In this document: in pieces, positions 9,253 to 17,724 of the stretch
How the letters are laid out: the number at the start of each line of letters is the position of its first letter
Position numbering within the stretch: the stretch's first letter is position 1
Assembly: GCA_021286855.1 (NCBI GenBank)
Contig: JAJTBO010000018.1
Location: 1-64,000 of the forward strand
Origin: Hyphomicrobiales bacterium
GTDB lineage: Bacteria > Pseudomonadota > Alphaproteobacteria > Rhizobiales > Ancalomicrobiaceae
Length of the DNA: 64,000 nucleotides
Reading direction: 5' to 3'
Translations under genes and position numbers: made by a program
Notes under the pieces: generated by a model
Told to the model about the DNA's origin: nothing
What the model saw: only the letters and a program-made list of their open reading frames with translations
Database searches by the model: none

Positions 9253-9275
9253 TCGAATATCATCGAGAAATTCGA
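9253..9275. promoter_or_regulatory. candidate operator between tauE-like gene and prpE
   Basis: TCGAAT (9253-9258) and ATTCGA (9270-9275) form a six-base dyad with 11 bases between, inside an AT-rich patch in the 218-base divergent region. The position suits control of either gene. No regulator is encoded next to it, and the assignment is only by symmetry. Confidence 0.3.
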
Positions 9276-9414
9276 GATTGATTCAGCGCAAGGCGCGTCC
9301 CGGCCGCAGGCGTAGTCGAACGTAGCATTGCGAGCCCGAAGGTGGGGTGTGAAAGCGTTCGGGATCCGATCTTTCCGCCCCCAGAGGCGGGACCGGGAGC
9401 GGGAGGAGATGTCG

Positions 9415-11316
9415 ATGTCGAGCCGTTATCCGCAAGTCTATCAGGGCTGGAAAGCCGATCCCGAGGCCTTCTGGGCGGACGCCGCCAAGGACATCGATTG
9501 GACGAAGCCCTGGGACAAGGTGTTCGATCCGTCGTCGGGGCCCTATGGCCGTTGGTTCGCCGGCGCCGAGATGAACACCTGCTGGAACGCCGTCGATCGT
9601 CACGTGAAGAACGGCCGCGCCGAGCAGACCGCGATCATCTACGACAGCCCGGTGACGGGCGTGAAGGCGAAGATCTCCTACGCCGAGCTGCTCGAGCGGG
9701 TGCAGGCGACCGCCGCCGCGCTCGCCGACGTCGGCGTCGTCAAGGGCGACCGCGTCATCGTCTACATGCCGATGATCCCGGAGGCGCTGGTGGCGATGCT
9801 CGCCGTCGCCCGTCTCGGCGCGATCCATTCGGTGGTGTTCGGCGGCTTCGCGCCGCGCGAGCTCTCCACACGCATCGACGACGCCAAGCCGAAGGCGATC
9901 ATCACCGCGTCGTGCGGCATCGAGGGCAAGAAGGTGCTGCCCTACAAGCCGCTGCTCGACGAGGCGATCGGGCTCTCCACCCACAAGCCGGAAGCGGTGT
10001 TCGTCACCCAGCGGCCGCAGGTCCCCGCCGACCTCTTCCCCGGCCGGGACTACGACCTCGGCGAGCTCGTTCGCAAGAACAAGGGCCGCGACGTGCCCTG
10101 CGTCTCGGTTCTGGCGACCGATCCGCTCTACATTCTCTACACCTCCGGCACGACCGGGAGCCCGAAGGGCGTGGTGCGCGACAACGGCGGCCATGCCGTG
10201 GCGCTGCATTGGACGATGAAGAACCACTACGGCATCGAGCCGGGCGAAGTGTTCTGGGCGGCTTCGGACGTCGGTTGGGTCGTCGGCCATTCCTACATCT
10301 GCTACGCGACGCTGCTCTACGGCGCGACCACCATCGTCTTCGAGGGCAAGCCGGTCGGCACGCCCGATCCCGGCACCTTCTGGCGGGTGATCGAGGAATA
10401 CAAGGTCGCCGGCTTCTTCACCGCGCCGACCGCCTTCCGGGCGATCAAGAAGGAAGACCCGAACGGCGAGTACCTGAAGAAATACGACATCTCCTCGCTG
10501 CGCACCCTGTTCCTGGCCGGCGAGCGCGCCGATCCGGACACGGTGAAGTGGGCCGAGGACATGACCAAGGTTCCGGTGATCGACCACTGGTGGCAGACCG
10601 AGACGGGTTGGGCGATCGCCGGCAATCCGGTCGGGCTCGGCCTCCTGCCGGTCAAGTACGGTTCGCCGACGGTGCCGATGCCGGGCTACGACGTGCAGAT
10701 CGTCGACGACGGGATGCATCAGATGAAGCCGGGCGAGATGGGCTCGATCGTCATCAAGCTGCCGCTGCCGCCCTCCTGCCTGCCGACGCTGTGGAACGCC
10801 GATCAGCGCTTCGTCGACAGCTACCTCGTGGACTTCCCCGGCTACTACAAGACCGGCGATGCCGGCTACATGGACGAGGACGGCTACCTCTTCATCATGG
10901 CGCGCACCGACGACATCATCAACGTCGCCGGCCATCGCCTGTCGACCGGCGGCATGGAGGAGGTTCTGGCCAGCCACCCGGACGTCGCCGAATGCGCCGT
11001 CATCGGCGTCCATGACGAGATGAAGGGGCAGATGCCCTGCGGCTTCGTGGTGCTCAAGGCCGGCGTCACCAAGTCGCCGGAGGAGCTCGAGAAGGAGCTG
11101 GTGGCGCTGGTGCGCGCCAAGATCGGCGCGGTGGCGGCGTTCAAGGTGGCGATTACGGTCGATCGTCTGCCGAAGACCCGTTCGGGCAAGATCCTGCGCG
11201 GCACGATGCAGAAGATCGCCGATCAGCAGGACTGGAACATGCCGGCGACGATCGACGACGCCTCGGTGCTCGACGAGATCGAAGCGGCGATCCGCGAGCG
11301 CGGCATCGGCGTGTGA
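9415..11316 (+). CDS. prpE: propionyl-CoA synthetase (propionate-CoA ligase)
   Basis: AMP-forming acyl-CoA synthetase that activates propionate to propionyl-CoA. 633 residues. Motifs in order: N-terminal ACS-N segment (DIDWTKPWDKVFD), AMP-binding P-loop LYTSGTTGSPKGVVRDNGGH (about 241-260), FWAASDVGWVVGHSYI, the adenine-binding WWQTETGWAIAGNP, YYKTGDAGYMDEDGY, and the C-terminal K-T-R-S-G-K-I-L-R with the catalytic lysine. The RDNGGH after the P-loop and the AGNPVGLGLLPVKYGS stretch match PrpE more than AcsA. Two nearby ATGs exist: 9409 lies only two bases from GGGAGG, whereas 9415 has the usual 8-base spacing and is preferred. A shared terminator separates it from the next gene; no prpBCD genes are nearby. 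Confidence 0.9.
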   Translation: MSSRYPQVYQGWKADPEAFWADAAKDIDWTKPWDKVFDPSSGPYGRWFAGAEMNTCWNAVDRHVKNGRAEQTAIIYDSPVTGVKAKISYAELLERVQATAAALADVGVVKGDRVIVYMPMIPEALVAMLAVARLGAIHSVVFGGFAPRELSTRIDDAKPKAIITASCGIEGKKVLPYKPLLDEAIGLSTHKPEAVFVTQRPQVPADLFPGRDYDLGELVRKNKGRDVPCVSVLATDPLYILYTSGTTGSPKGVVRDNGGHAVALHWTMKNHYGIEPGEVFWAASDVGWVVGHSYICYATLLYGATTIVFEGKPVGTPDPGTFWRVIEEYKVAGFFTAPTAFRAIKKEDPNGEYLKKYDISSLRTLFLAGERADPDTVKWAEDMTKVPVIDHWWQTETGWAIAGNPVGLGLLPVKYGSPTVPMPGYDVQIVDDGMHQMKPGEMGSIVIKLPLPPSCLPTLWNADQRFVDSYLVDFPGYYKTGDAGYMDEDGYLFIMARTDDIINVAGHRLSTGGMEEVLASHPDVAECAVIGVHDEMKGQMPCGFVVLKAGVTKSPEELEKELVALVRAKIGAVAAFKVAITVDRLPKTRSGKILRGTMQKIADQQDWNMPATIDDASVLDEIEAAIRERGIGV

Positions 11317-11342
11317 TCGGATTCCGAAGGGGATGGGAAAAA

Positions 11343-11378
11343 GGAATGAGGCCCGGTCGATCGACCGGGCCTCGTTCC
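11343..11378. terminator. bidirectional terminator between prpE and IMPase-like gene
   Basis: A long near-perfect palindrome (16-base arms, one G-T pair, GATC centre) midway between two convergent stops at 11316 and 11393, flanked by A-rich sequence on the left. Confidence 0.85.
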
Positions 11379-11392
11379 GTTCGGGGCGGCGC

Positions 11393-12229
11393 TCAGCCTT
11401 CGAAAAGAGCCGCGCGGAGGCGTCGCCAGGTCGGCTCGTCGGGGGCGAGCAACAGGCCGCCCTCGAGGTCGCTCGGGCGATAAGGCGAACCGTCGAGCTT
11501 GGCGGAGAAGCCGCCGGCCTCGGCGTGGATCAGCGCGCCGGCGAGATGATCCCAGGGCATCAGCTTGCCGTAGAGCGCGACATGGGCGGCGCCGGTGGCG
11601 AGCAGGCGGTATTCGTGCGCCGCGCAGCGATAGGAATAGGCGCCCCACAGCCTGGGCAGCCGCGCGCAGACCGCTTCACGTTCGCCGGCCGGCAGATAGG
11701 GCCAGGAAATGGGGCCGTGCATGTCGGCGAGATCGGCGGGGGCGGCGACGGCGAGCGGGCGGTCCGGGCGACCGTCGGGGAAGACGAGGCGCGCACCCTC
11801 GCCCTTCACCGCGCCGGCCCAATCGCCGCAGATCGGATCGAGGATGACGCCGGCGACCGTCTCGCCGTCGACGACGACCGCCGCCATGACGCCGAAGAGC
11901 GGCAGGCCGGAGGCGAAGTTGAAGGTGCCGTCGATCGGGTCGACGACGATCGCGAACCGGGCGTCCGCGAGCCGGTCGAGGAGGCGCGGATCCTCGGCGC
12001 AGGATTCCTCGCCGACGAAGAGCGCGTCGGGGAAGCGCTCCGCCACGGCGCGGGCGATGCGTCGTTCGGCGGCGCGGTCGGCGACGGTGACGAGATCCTG
12101 TGGGCCCGATTTGGTCGTGACGTCGCCGGCGTCGAGATGGCGGAAGCGCGGCAGGATCTCGCTCGCCGCCGCTTCGATCAGGATGGCGGCGAGATCGGCG
12201 AGATCGTCGTGAGTGAAGGTGGGCGACAT
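11393..12229 (-). CDS. inositol monophosphatase family protein
   Basis: 278 residues with the lithium-sensitive phosphatase fold: VGEES (metal-binding Glu, about residue 73-77), VVDPIDGTFNF (about 94-104) and the distal WDHLAGALIHAEAGG (about 225-239). These residues bind the two or three Mg ions of inositol, histidinol-phosphate or 3'(2'),5'-bisphosphate phosphatases. It is clearly distinct from the SuhB copy at 38296-39084, and the DPIDGTFNFASGLPLFG wording fits an HisN/CysQ-like role as well. The substrate cannot be assigned. It lies downstream of DUF6476 on the same strand and convergent to prpE. Confidence 0.8.
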   Translation of the reverse strand: MSPTFTHDDLADLAAILIEAAASEILPRFRHLDAGDVTTKSGPQDLVTVADRAAERRIARAVAERFPDALFVGEESCAEDPRLLDRLADARFAIVVDPIDGTFNFASGLPLFGVMAAVVVDGETVAGVILDPICGDWAGAVKGEGARLVFPDGRPDRPLAVAAPADLADMHGPISWPYLPAGEREAVCARLPRLWGAYSYRCAAHEYRLLATGAAHVALYGKLMPWDHLAGALIHAEAGGFSAKLDGSPYRPSDLEGGLLLAPDEPTWRRLRAALFEG

Positions 12230-12349
12230 GGAAGACCTCTCAGGGGAAGGGTCTCCTCTTGTCGGGCGATCATGTCGGCAGTGCGACGGTTCACCGGGGC
12301 GGGCGGCTCGACGGCGTGCCGATGATGGTCGGGCGAGGGTCGGGCCGGC

Positions 12350-12709
12350 TCACTTGCCGGCGGTCAGCTCCAGCCGCCGGATCGCCTTCATGGTGGCGAC
12401 GTCGAGGATCAGGATGGTTGCGCCCTTGGGGCTCTCCATGGTGATCGTCAGGCGGTCGCCGTCGAGGCGGGTGGCGGCGACATGGGCGCCTTCGGGCAGC
12501 GGCAGTTCGGCGACGATCGGATGTTCGCTCGCGGCGGGCTTCACTTCCGAGCGCGTCACGCGATAGAAGATCGCGGCGAAGACGGCGACGAAGCCCAGAA
12601 CCATCACCAGGGTCGAGCCCAGGAGCAGCTTCTTCAGCTTGGCCTGGAGGCGCAGCTGGGCGGCGTCGAGGGGCTTTTCATCGTCTTCGGCGAAGTTCGG
12701 GTTCGTCAT
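12350..12709 (-). CDS. DUF6476-type small membrane protein
   Basis: 119 residues from the chosen ATG. A short cytoplasmic N-terminus rich in charged residues precedes one membrane helix (LLLGSTLVMVLGFVAVFAAI, about 31-50), then a ~65-residue domain outside the membrane with strand-like stretches (THE pattern HVAATRLDGDRLTITMESPK, ATILILDVATMKAIRRLEL). This is the layout of the alphaproteobacterial DUF6476 family, which is typically encoded divergently beside an RluA-type synthase and rpoH, as here. Function unknown. An alternative ATG two codons of padding upstream (12727) would nearly touch the divergent start; neither has a good ribosome-binding site. Confidence 0.65.
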   Translation of the reverse strand: MTNPNFAEDDEKPLDAAQLRLQAKLKKLLLGSTLVMVLGFVAVFAAIFYRVTRSEVKPAASEHPIVAELPLPEGAHVAATRLDGDRLTITMESPKGATILILDVATMKAIRRLELTAGK

Positions 12710-12729
12710 CGGGATTGGGGTTCTCATCG

Positions 12730-13908
12730 ATGGTCAGAGAGACGAAGCGGGAGCGGATGGACCGCAAGGCGGCGGAGTGGGCGGAAAGCCTCACCGAGCC
12801 CCCGCCGGCGACCGACGCCGACGATCTCGGCGACGATCTCGAGGCGGACGATCCCGGCGCCGAGGCGGCGCCGGACGCCGGCGCGATCACCATCGACGTC
12901 GAGGCGGAGGCCTCGGCCGAACGGCTCGACGCGGCGCTGGCGCGGCGCATTCCCGGTCTCTCCCGGTCGAGGCTGAAGGCCCTGATCGGGGAGGGGCGGG
13001 TGACGCTCGGCGGCGCGACCGTAACCGACGCCTCGCGCAAGATCAACGCGGGCGCCCGGATCGTCGTCGATCTGCCGGCCCCGGTCGCCGCCGCTCCGCA
13101 AGCGGAGGACATCCCGCTCGACGTGGTCTTCGAGGACGACGAGGTCGTCGTCCTGATGAAGCCGGCCGGGCTCGTCGTCCATCCCGGCGCGGGCAACGGG
13201 TCCGGCACGCTGGTCAATGCGCTGCTGCATCACTGCAAGGGGTCGCTCTCCGGCATCGGCGGGGTCGAGCGGCCGGGCATCGTGCATCGGCTCGACAAGG
13301 ACACGTCGGGGCTGATGGTGGTCGCCAAGACCGACCGGGCGCACAAGTCGCTCGCCGCGCAGTTCGCCGACCACGGCCGCACCGGGCCGCTGGAGCGCGC
13401 CTATCACGCGATCGTCTGGGGCGTTCCGAAATATGCGGAAGGCACGATCACCACCCAGATCGGCCGCGATCCGAAGAACCGGCAGGCGATGGCGGCGGTG
13501 AAGACCGGCGGGCGCGAGGCGATCACCCATTTCAAGGTGCTGGAGACCTTCGGCGCGCCGCGGCCGGGGGCGAAGGTGCGCGAGGCGTCGGCCGGGCCGG
13601 TGGCGAGCCTGGTCGAATGCGTGCTGGAGACCGGCCGCACTCATCAGATCCGCGTCCACATGGCCGAGATCGGCCACCCGCTGCTCGGCGACGATCTCTA
13701 CGGGTCGGGCTTCCGCACCAAGCTCGAGAAGCTCGAGAAACTGTCGCCGGAGGCGGCCGACGCGCTCAGGGCGCTCGGGCGGCAGGCGCTGCATGCGCGG
13801 CTCCTCGCCTTCGCCCATCCGGCCAACAAGCGCAAGGTGATGCGCTTCGAGGAGGACTGGCCGGAGGATCTGGAGCGGCTGGCGGAGGCCTTGCGCGGGC
13901 TCGACTGA
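12730..13908 (+). CDS. rluD: RluA-family 23S rRNA pseudouridine synthase (RluD-like)
   Basis: Isomerises uridines in 23S rRNA. 392 residues: an acidic N-terminal extension (DADDLGDDLEADDP), an S4 RNA-binding domain (about 65-120: ERLDAALARRIPGLSRSRLK, INAGARIVVDLP), then the catalytic core with GIVHRLDKDTSGLMVVAKTD, in which the Asp of HRLDKDTSG is catalytic, and the closing ETGRTHQIRVHMAEIGHPLLG. The S4 domain plus the core fits RluC/RluD; helix 69 (RluD) is the usual target of the single such enzyme in Rhizobiales. The start is uncertain: ATG 12730 or ATG 12757, the latter with GGGAG only three bases away. It is followed after about 175 bases by rpoH. Confidence 0.85.
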   Translation: MVRETKRERMDRKAAEWAESLTEPPPATDADDLGDDLEADDPGAEAAPDAGAITIDVEAEASAERLDAALARRIPGLSRSRLKALIGEGRVTLGGATVTDASRKINAGARIVVDLPAPVAAAPQAEDIPLDVVFEDDEVVVLMKPAGLVVHPGAGNGSGTLVNALLHHCKGSLSGIGGVERPGIVHRLDKDTSGLMVVAKTDRAHKSLAAQFADHGRTGPLERAYHAIVWGVPKYAEGTITTQIGRDPKNRQAMAAVKTGGREAITHFKVLETFGAPRPGAKVREASAGPVASLVECVLETGRTHQIRVHMAEIGHPLLGDDLYGSGFRTKLEKLEKLSPEAADALRALGRQALHARLLAFAHPANKRKVMRFEEDWPEDLERLAEALRGLD

Positions 13909-14083
13909 GACCTCGCGACGCGCTCGAGCGGACGTGATGGCGAATGCGGTCGCAATTTCGCCGGGTCTTGCCGTATGATCCTTTCTCCGACGGGCCCGAG
14001 GATGGGGCGTCGGCATGGGCGGACCCGCCGATGGTCGGGGGTTCGCGAGGGGTTTTCCCCGAAGAGACGAAAGGGCGCTTTCC

Positions 14084-14974
14084 ATGGCCCAGGCTTCGCT
14101 TCCCGCGCTCGCCTCGCTCGAAGGCGGACTGACGCGCTATCTCGACGAGATCCGCCGCTTTCCGATGCTGCAGCCGCAGGAGGAGTACATGCTCGCCAAG
14201 CGTTGGCGCGAGCATCAGGACCCGACCGCGGCGGAAAAGCTCGTGACCTCGCATCTGAGGCTCGTCGCCAAGATCGCGATGGGCTATCGCGGCTACGGCC
14301 TGCCGATCTCGGAAGTGATCTCGGAAGGCAACGTCGGCCTGATGCAGGCGGTCAAGCGCTTCGAGCCGGAGAAGGGCTTCCGCCTCGCCACCTACGCCAT
14401 GTGGTGGATCAAGGCGGCGATCCAGGAATACATCCTGCGCTCGTGGTCGCTCGTGAAGATGGGCACCACCGCCAATCAGAAGCGCCTGTTCTTCAATCTG
14501 CGTCGCGTCAAGAGCCAGATCCAGGCGCTCGACGACGGCGATCTGCGCCCCGATCAGGTCAAGCACATCGCCACCAAGCTCGGCGTCACCGAAGACGACG
14601 TCGTCTCGATGAACCGGCGGCTCGGCGGCGACGCGTCGCTGAACGCGCCGGTCCGGGCCGACGAAGAGGGCGCGGAGTGGCAGGACTGGCTGGTCGACCA
14701 TTCGGAAGACCAGGAGACGGTGCTCGCCGAACGTCAGGAGCTGGACGGCCGCAAGGCGCTGCTCGCCGACGCGCTCGGCGTGCTCAACGAGCGCGAACGG
14801 CGGATCTTCGAGGCGCGCCGCCTCGCCGAGGACCCGATCACCCTGGAAGACCTCTCGACCGAATTCGGCATCTCCCGCGAACGCGTCCGCCAGATCGAGG
14901 TCCGCGCCTTCGAGAAGGTGCAGGAGGCGGTGAAGAAGGGCGCGGCGTCGAAGGCGCTGGCGTCGATCGACTGA
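14084..14974 (+). CDS. rpoH: RNA polymerase heat-shock sigma factor RpoH (sigma-32)
   Basis: 296-residue group 3 sigma factor. Region 2: EEYMLAKRWREH, then LVTSHLRLVAKIAMGYRGYGLP and the region 2.3-2.4 stretch RLATYAMWWIKAAIQEYILR. The RpoH box NQKRLFFNLRR, diagnostic for heat-shock sigmas, follows. Region 4 ends in LSTEFGISRERVRQIEVRAF, the helix-turn-helix that reads the -35 element. The start at 14084 (MAQASLPALASLEGGL) matches the family; the frame is open to 14015. Many Hyphomicrobiales have two rpoH paralogues, and only this one is in the window. The upstream 175 bases carry a TATGAT that could be a -10, without a convincing -35. A likely target promoter precedes ftsH at 63.1 kb. Confidence 0.97.
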   Translation: MAQASLPALASLEGGLTRYLDEIRRFPMLQPQEEYMLAKRWREHQDPTAAEKLVTSHLRLVAKIAMGYRGYGLPISEVISEGNVGLMQAVKRFEPEKGFRLATYAMWWIKAAIQEYILRSWSLVKMGTTANQKRLFFNLRRVKSQIQALDDGDLRPDQVKHIATKLGVTEDDVVSMNRRLGGDASLNAPVRADEEGAEWQDWLVDHSEDQETVLAERQELDGRKALLADALGVLNERERRIFEARRLAEDPITLEDLSTEFGISRERVRQIEVRAFEKVQEAVKKGAASKALASID

Positions 14975-15098
14975 GGCGAGGCCCCCGAGGGGCATAGGTG
15001 TCCGCGTCGTTCGGGACCGAGGGCGCGGGCGTGCGCGTGTCTTTCGTCGATGCGCGTCGGGATTGCGAGGTCGAGCGACTCGTGCGAGCTTCGCGGCC

Positions 15099-17648
15099 AT
15101 GCCGCAGATCTTCCTGTCCTACGCCCATGCCGATCACGATCTGCTCCAACGCTTTGTCGAAGCGCTGGAGCCGGTGATCACGCGCATCGACAGCCTGACG
15201 CTGTGGTGGGACACCGAACTGCAGGCCGGACAGGCGTGGGACGCCCGCATCCGGGCGGCGCTCGACGGTTCCGACGTCTTCGTCTGTTTCGTCACCAACG
15301 CCTTCCTGAGGCCCGACGGCTACATCATGACGACGGAGCTGCCGGCGATCCGCGCGGCGGCGAAGAGCCGGGGCGCGTTGGTCCTGCCGGTGATCGCCCG
15401 GGCGAGCCATTGGGAGGACGAGTTCGGCGCGACGCAGGCGGTTCCCAAGACGCTGCGGCGGCCGGCGTTGCGTCCGATCGAGAAGTGGAGCCCCCGCAAT
15501 GAGGGGTTCCATCAGGCGAGCGTGCAGTTGAAGACGCCGATCATCGATTTTCTCAACGCGCTCCCGCCGCGTCCCGATCCCGGACCGGGCCCGGCGATGA
15601 CGCCGACGCCGGCGGGCTTCGCCATCGTCGGCAAGACGCCGAGCGAAGCCGAACGCGACGATCCGGCCCTGTGCGGGCATCACGACGACGTTCTCGATGC
15701 GCTCGGCGAACTCGCGGACGTGCTCGATCGGCTGCGCAACGCCGATCCGAAGCTGGTCAGGGCGGTCGAGACCTATGCCGAGGTGGTTCGCCGCCCGTTC
15801 GCGGAGGTGCCGCTCGATCGGCTGTGGTCGCTCGGGGCCCGCGTGTGCGAACGGATCGAGACGGTGTCGCGCGAGGAGATGCTCGAGGTTCTCGACGAGC
15901 GCCGGCTGCGCGACGTCACCGGGGAGTTGAACCGGCTGCATCGCGCCCATGTGGCGCTGATCATGGGAACCCGGGAGGGGCGGGATCTCACCGCCCGGGT
16001 GGCGGCGCATCGCAGCGCCACCCGGCCGGCGGCGGAGGCCGAGCGTTCTGCCGCCGCCATGCTCGAGCCGATGACACGGCAGAAGGGGCTGTTGGAGCCG
16101 GAGACCCGCGCCTTCGTGGGCAAGGTGGCGGAGCCGCTCGTCGAGGGCACCGAACGGATCGACGAGATCGAAGCCGGGCTCCGGACGGCGATCCATGCGG
16201 TGACCGCCTTCTTCGGCGTGCTCGATCCTCTGGTGCGGGCGCAGCCGACCGGCCGTCGCGACGAGGCGACGGTGCGCGAACGCTTCGCGGGCGACGCCAA
16301 TCTGGAGACGATCCTCGCCGCCTTCGACTATCTCTCGCGGCACGACCGGGTGATTGCCGAATTCGCCGAGGCGACGCCGGAGCTGCGGCGTTACGTCGAG
16401 CGGATGACGCAGGCTCTGACGGGGGTCGAGCCGAAGGCGCTGCGCGATCCCGGCGAACCGCCGGCGGGGTTCGACATCCAGATCGTGAAGGAGATGATCC
16501 TGCGTGGCGAGGCGCCTCCGGCGAGTTGGGCGCCGTGGGTGCGGGAGCTGAACTTCGCCTTCAAGAGCGAATTCGTGGATCTGTCGCCTCTGAGGCCTCT
16601 CTTCGCATTGAGGAAACTCGATCTCTGGGGGACAGGCGTAAGCGATTTGTCCCCAGTGTCAGGTGCGACGGGGTTGCGGCATCTGGAAGTCGCGGGCACG
16701 GGCGTGGTCGATCTGTCTCCTGCGTCGAGTGCGACGTGGTTGGAATACTTGGACGCCTCACGCACGAGCGTGGTCGATCTGTCGCTGCTGTCGGGTGCGA
16801 CGAGGTTGAAAAAGCTCATTCTCTCGGGCACGGGCGTGAGCGATCTTTCCCCCGTGTCGGGTGCGACGGGGTTGCAGTTGCTCAACGTTTCGGGCACGGG
16901 CGTGAGCGATCTCTCCCCCGTGTCGGGCGCGACGGGGTTGCAGTCGCTCTTCCTTTCGGCCACGGGCGTAAGCGATCTTTCCCCCGTGTCGGGCGCGACG
17001 GGATTGCAGTCGCTCTTCCTTTCGGACACGGGTGTGAGCGATCTTTCCCCATTGTCGAGGGCGACGGGGTTGCAGTCGCTCGATGTCTCGGGCACGGGCG
17101 TGAGCGATCTTTCCCCAGTGTCGAAGGCGACGGGATTGCAGTTGCTCAACGTCTCGGACACGGGCGTGAGCGATCTTTCCCCAGTGTCGAAGGCGACGGG
17201 GTTGCAGTCGCTCAACGTCTCGGGCACGGGCGTGGTTGATCTTTCCCCATTGTCGGGGGCGACGGAGTTGGCGGATCTCGACATTTCGCGCACCAGCGTG
17301 GCCGATCTGTCTCCTGTGTCGGGAGCGATGGGGTTGACGCATCTCGCCATCTCGGGCACGGACGTGACCGATCTGTCCGTGTTGGAATCGTTCGAATTCC
17401 TCGGGAGTCTCGATGCGTCGAATCTTCGTCATGTCGAACGGTGGCCGACGGCTTGGCCTACATCGCTGATGCAGTTGAACCTTCGCGGCTCCGATTGGCC
17501 CGCCGACGCTCCTCTCCCCGCCGTGGCTTGGCTGATTGCGCCGGACAGTACCATCCGGCGTGGCGAGGGAGACGATCCATGGCCCTTCATGTTTTGGGTC
17601 AGCAAGATCGAGCCGCCTCGGGAGACGTCTCCCGCCGCCGAAGGTTGA
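15099..17648 (+). CDS. TIR-domain protein with helical linker and internalin-like leucine-rich repeats
   Basis: 849 residues, in three parts. (1) Residues 1-155: a TIR domain beginning PQIFLSYAHADHDLLQRFV. It has the box-2-like WWDTELQAGQAWDARIRAAL and SDVFVCFVTNAFL, then YIMTTELPAIRAA. Glu 80 in TTEL sits where TIR NAD-hydrolases have the catalytic Glu. (2) Residues 165-490: mostly helical, rich in Glu/Arg/Ala, with no family I recognise. (3) Residues 503-766: twelve consecutive 22-residue leucine-rich repeats of the form LxxLxVSGTGVSDLSPVSGA, the spacing seen in internalins, then a capping region to 849. No signal peptide or membrane helix is seen, so it is likely cytoplasmic. No NB-ARC/NACHT ATPase is evident; a GFAIVGKT at 173-180 fits a loose P-loop pattern but lies in a proline-rich linker without Walker B. 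Known bacterial TIR proteins deplete NAD in anti-phage defence; that role here is inference. It stands alone between rpoH and prfC. The start ATG has no clear ribosome-binding site, and a TTG at 15063 is the alternative. Confidence 0.88.
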   Translation: MPQIFLSYAHADHDLLQRFVEALEPVITRIDSLTLWWDTELQAGQAWDARIRAALDGSDVFVCFVTNAFLRPDGYIMTTELPAIRAAAKSRGALVLPVIARASHWEDEFGATQAVPKTLRRPALRPIEKWSPRNEGFHQASVQLKTPIIDFLNALPPRPDPGPGPAMTPTPAGFAIVGKTPSEAERDDPALCGHHDDVLDALGELADVLDRLRNADPKLVRAVETYAEVVRRPFAEVPLDRLWSLGARVCERIETVSREEMLEVLDERRLRDVTGELNRLHRAHVALIMGTREGRDLTARVAAHRSATRPAAEAERSAAAMLEPMTRQKGLLEPETRAFVGKVAEPLVEGTERIDEIEAGLRTAIHAVTAFFGVLDPLVRAQPTGRRDEATVRERFAGDANLETILAAFDYLSRHDRVIAEFAEATPELRRYVERMTQALTGVEPKALRDPGEPPAGFDIQIVKEMILRGEAPPASWAPWVRELNFAFKSEFVDLSPLRPLFALRKLDLWGTGVSDLSPVSGATGLRHLEVAGTGVVDLSPASSATWLEYLDASRTSVVDLSLLSGATRLKKLILSGTGVSDLSPVSGATGLQLLNVSGTGVSDLSPVSGATGLQSLFLSATGVSDLSPVSGATGLQSLFLSDTGVSDLSPLSRATGLQSLDVSGTGVSDLSPVSKATGLQLLNVSDTGVSDLSPVSKATGLQSLNVSGTGVVDLSPLSGATELADLDISRTSVADLSPVSGAMGLTHLAISGTDVTDLSVLESFEFLGSLDASNLRHVERWPTAWPTSLMQLNLRGSDWPADAPLPAVAWLIAPDSTIRRGEGDDPWPFMFWVSKIEPPRETSPAAEG
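16605..17396 (+). repeat. twelve tandem 66-base units encoding leucine-rich repeats
   Basis: 792 bases made of 66-base units, each one leucine-rich repeat. Units 4 to 10 (about 16803-17264) are nearly identical in DNA, repeatedly carrying GGCGTGAGCGATCTTTCCCC with only a few substitutions. Units 1-3 and 11-12 are more diverged. Such high DNA identity at codon level indicates recent unit duplication or gene conversion and predicts repeat-number variation between strains. Because 66 is a multiple of three, several other frames stay open through it; these are not genes. Confidence 0.95.
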
Positions 17649-17724
17649 CACCCGCCGCCATCCTCGGCACACCGGCGGGCATGTCTTTCCTCGCGCCCGG
17701 CGCGACCGTCCCCCGAGATCCCCC

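Noticed and set aside
15063-15098. TTG start at 15063 for the TIR-LRR gene
   Set aside because: The 12 added residues are basic and not part of the TIR fold, which begins PQIFLSY right after ATG 15099, although neither start has a good ribosome-binding site.
15615-15638. P-loop-like GFAIVGKT in the TIR-LRR linker (residues 173-180)
   Set aside because: It lies in a proline-rich linker, not after a hydrophobic strand, and no Walker B or sensor motif follows; a chance match.
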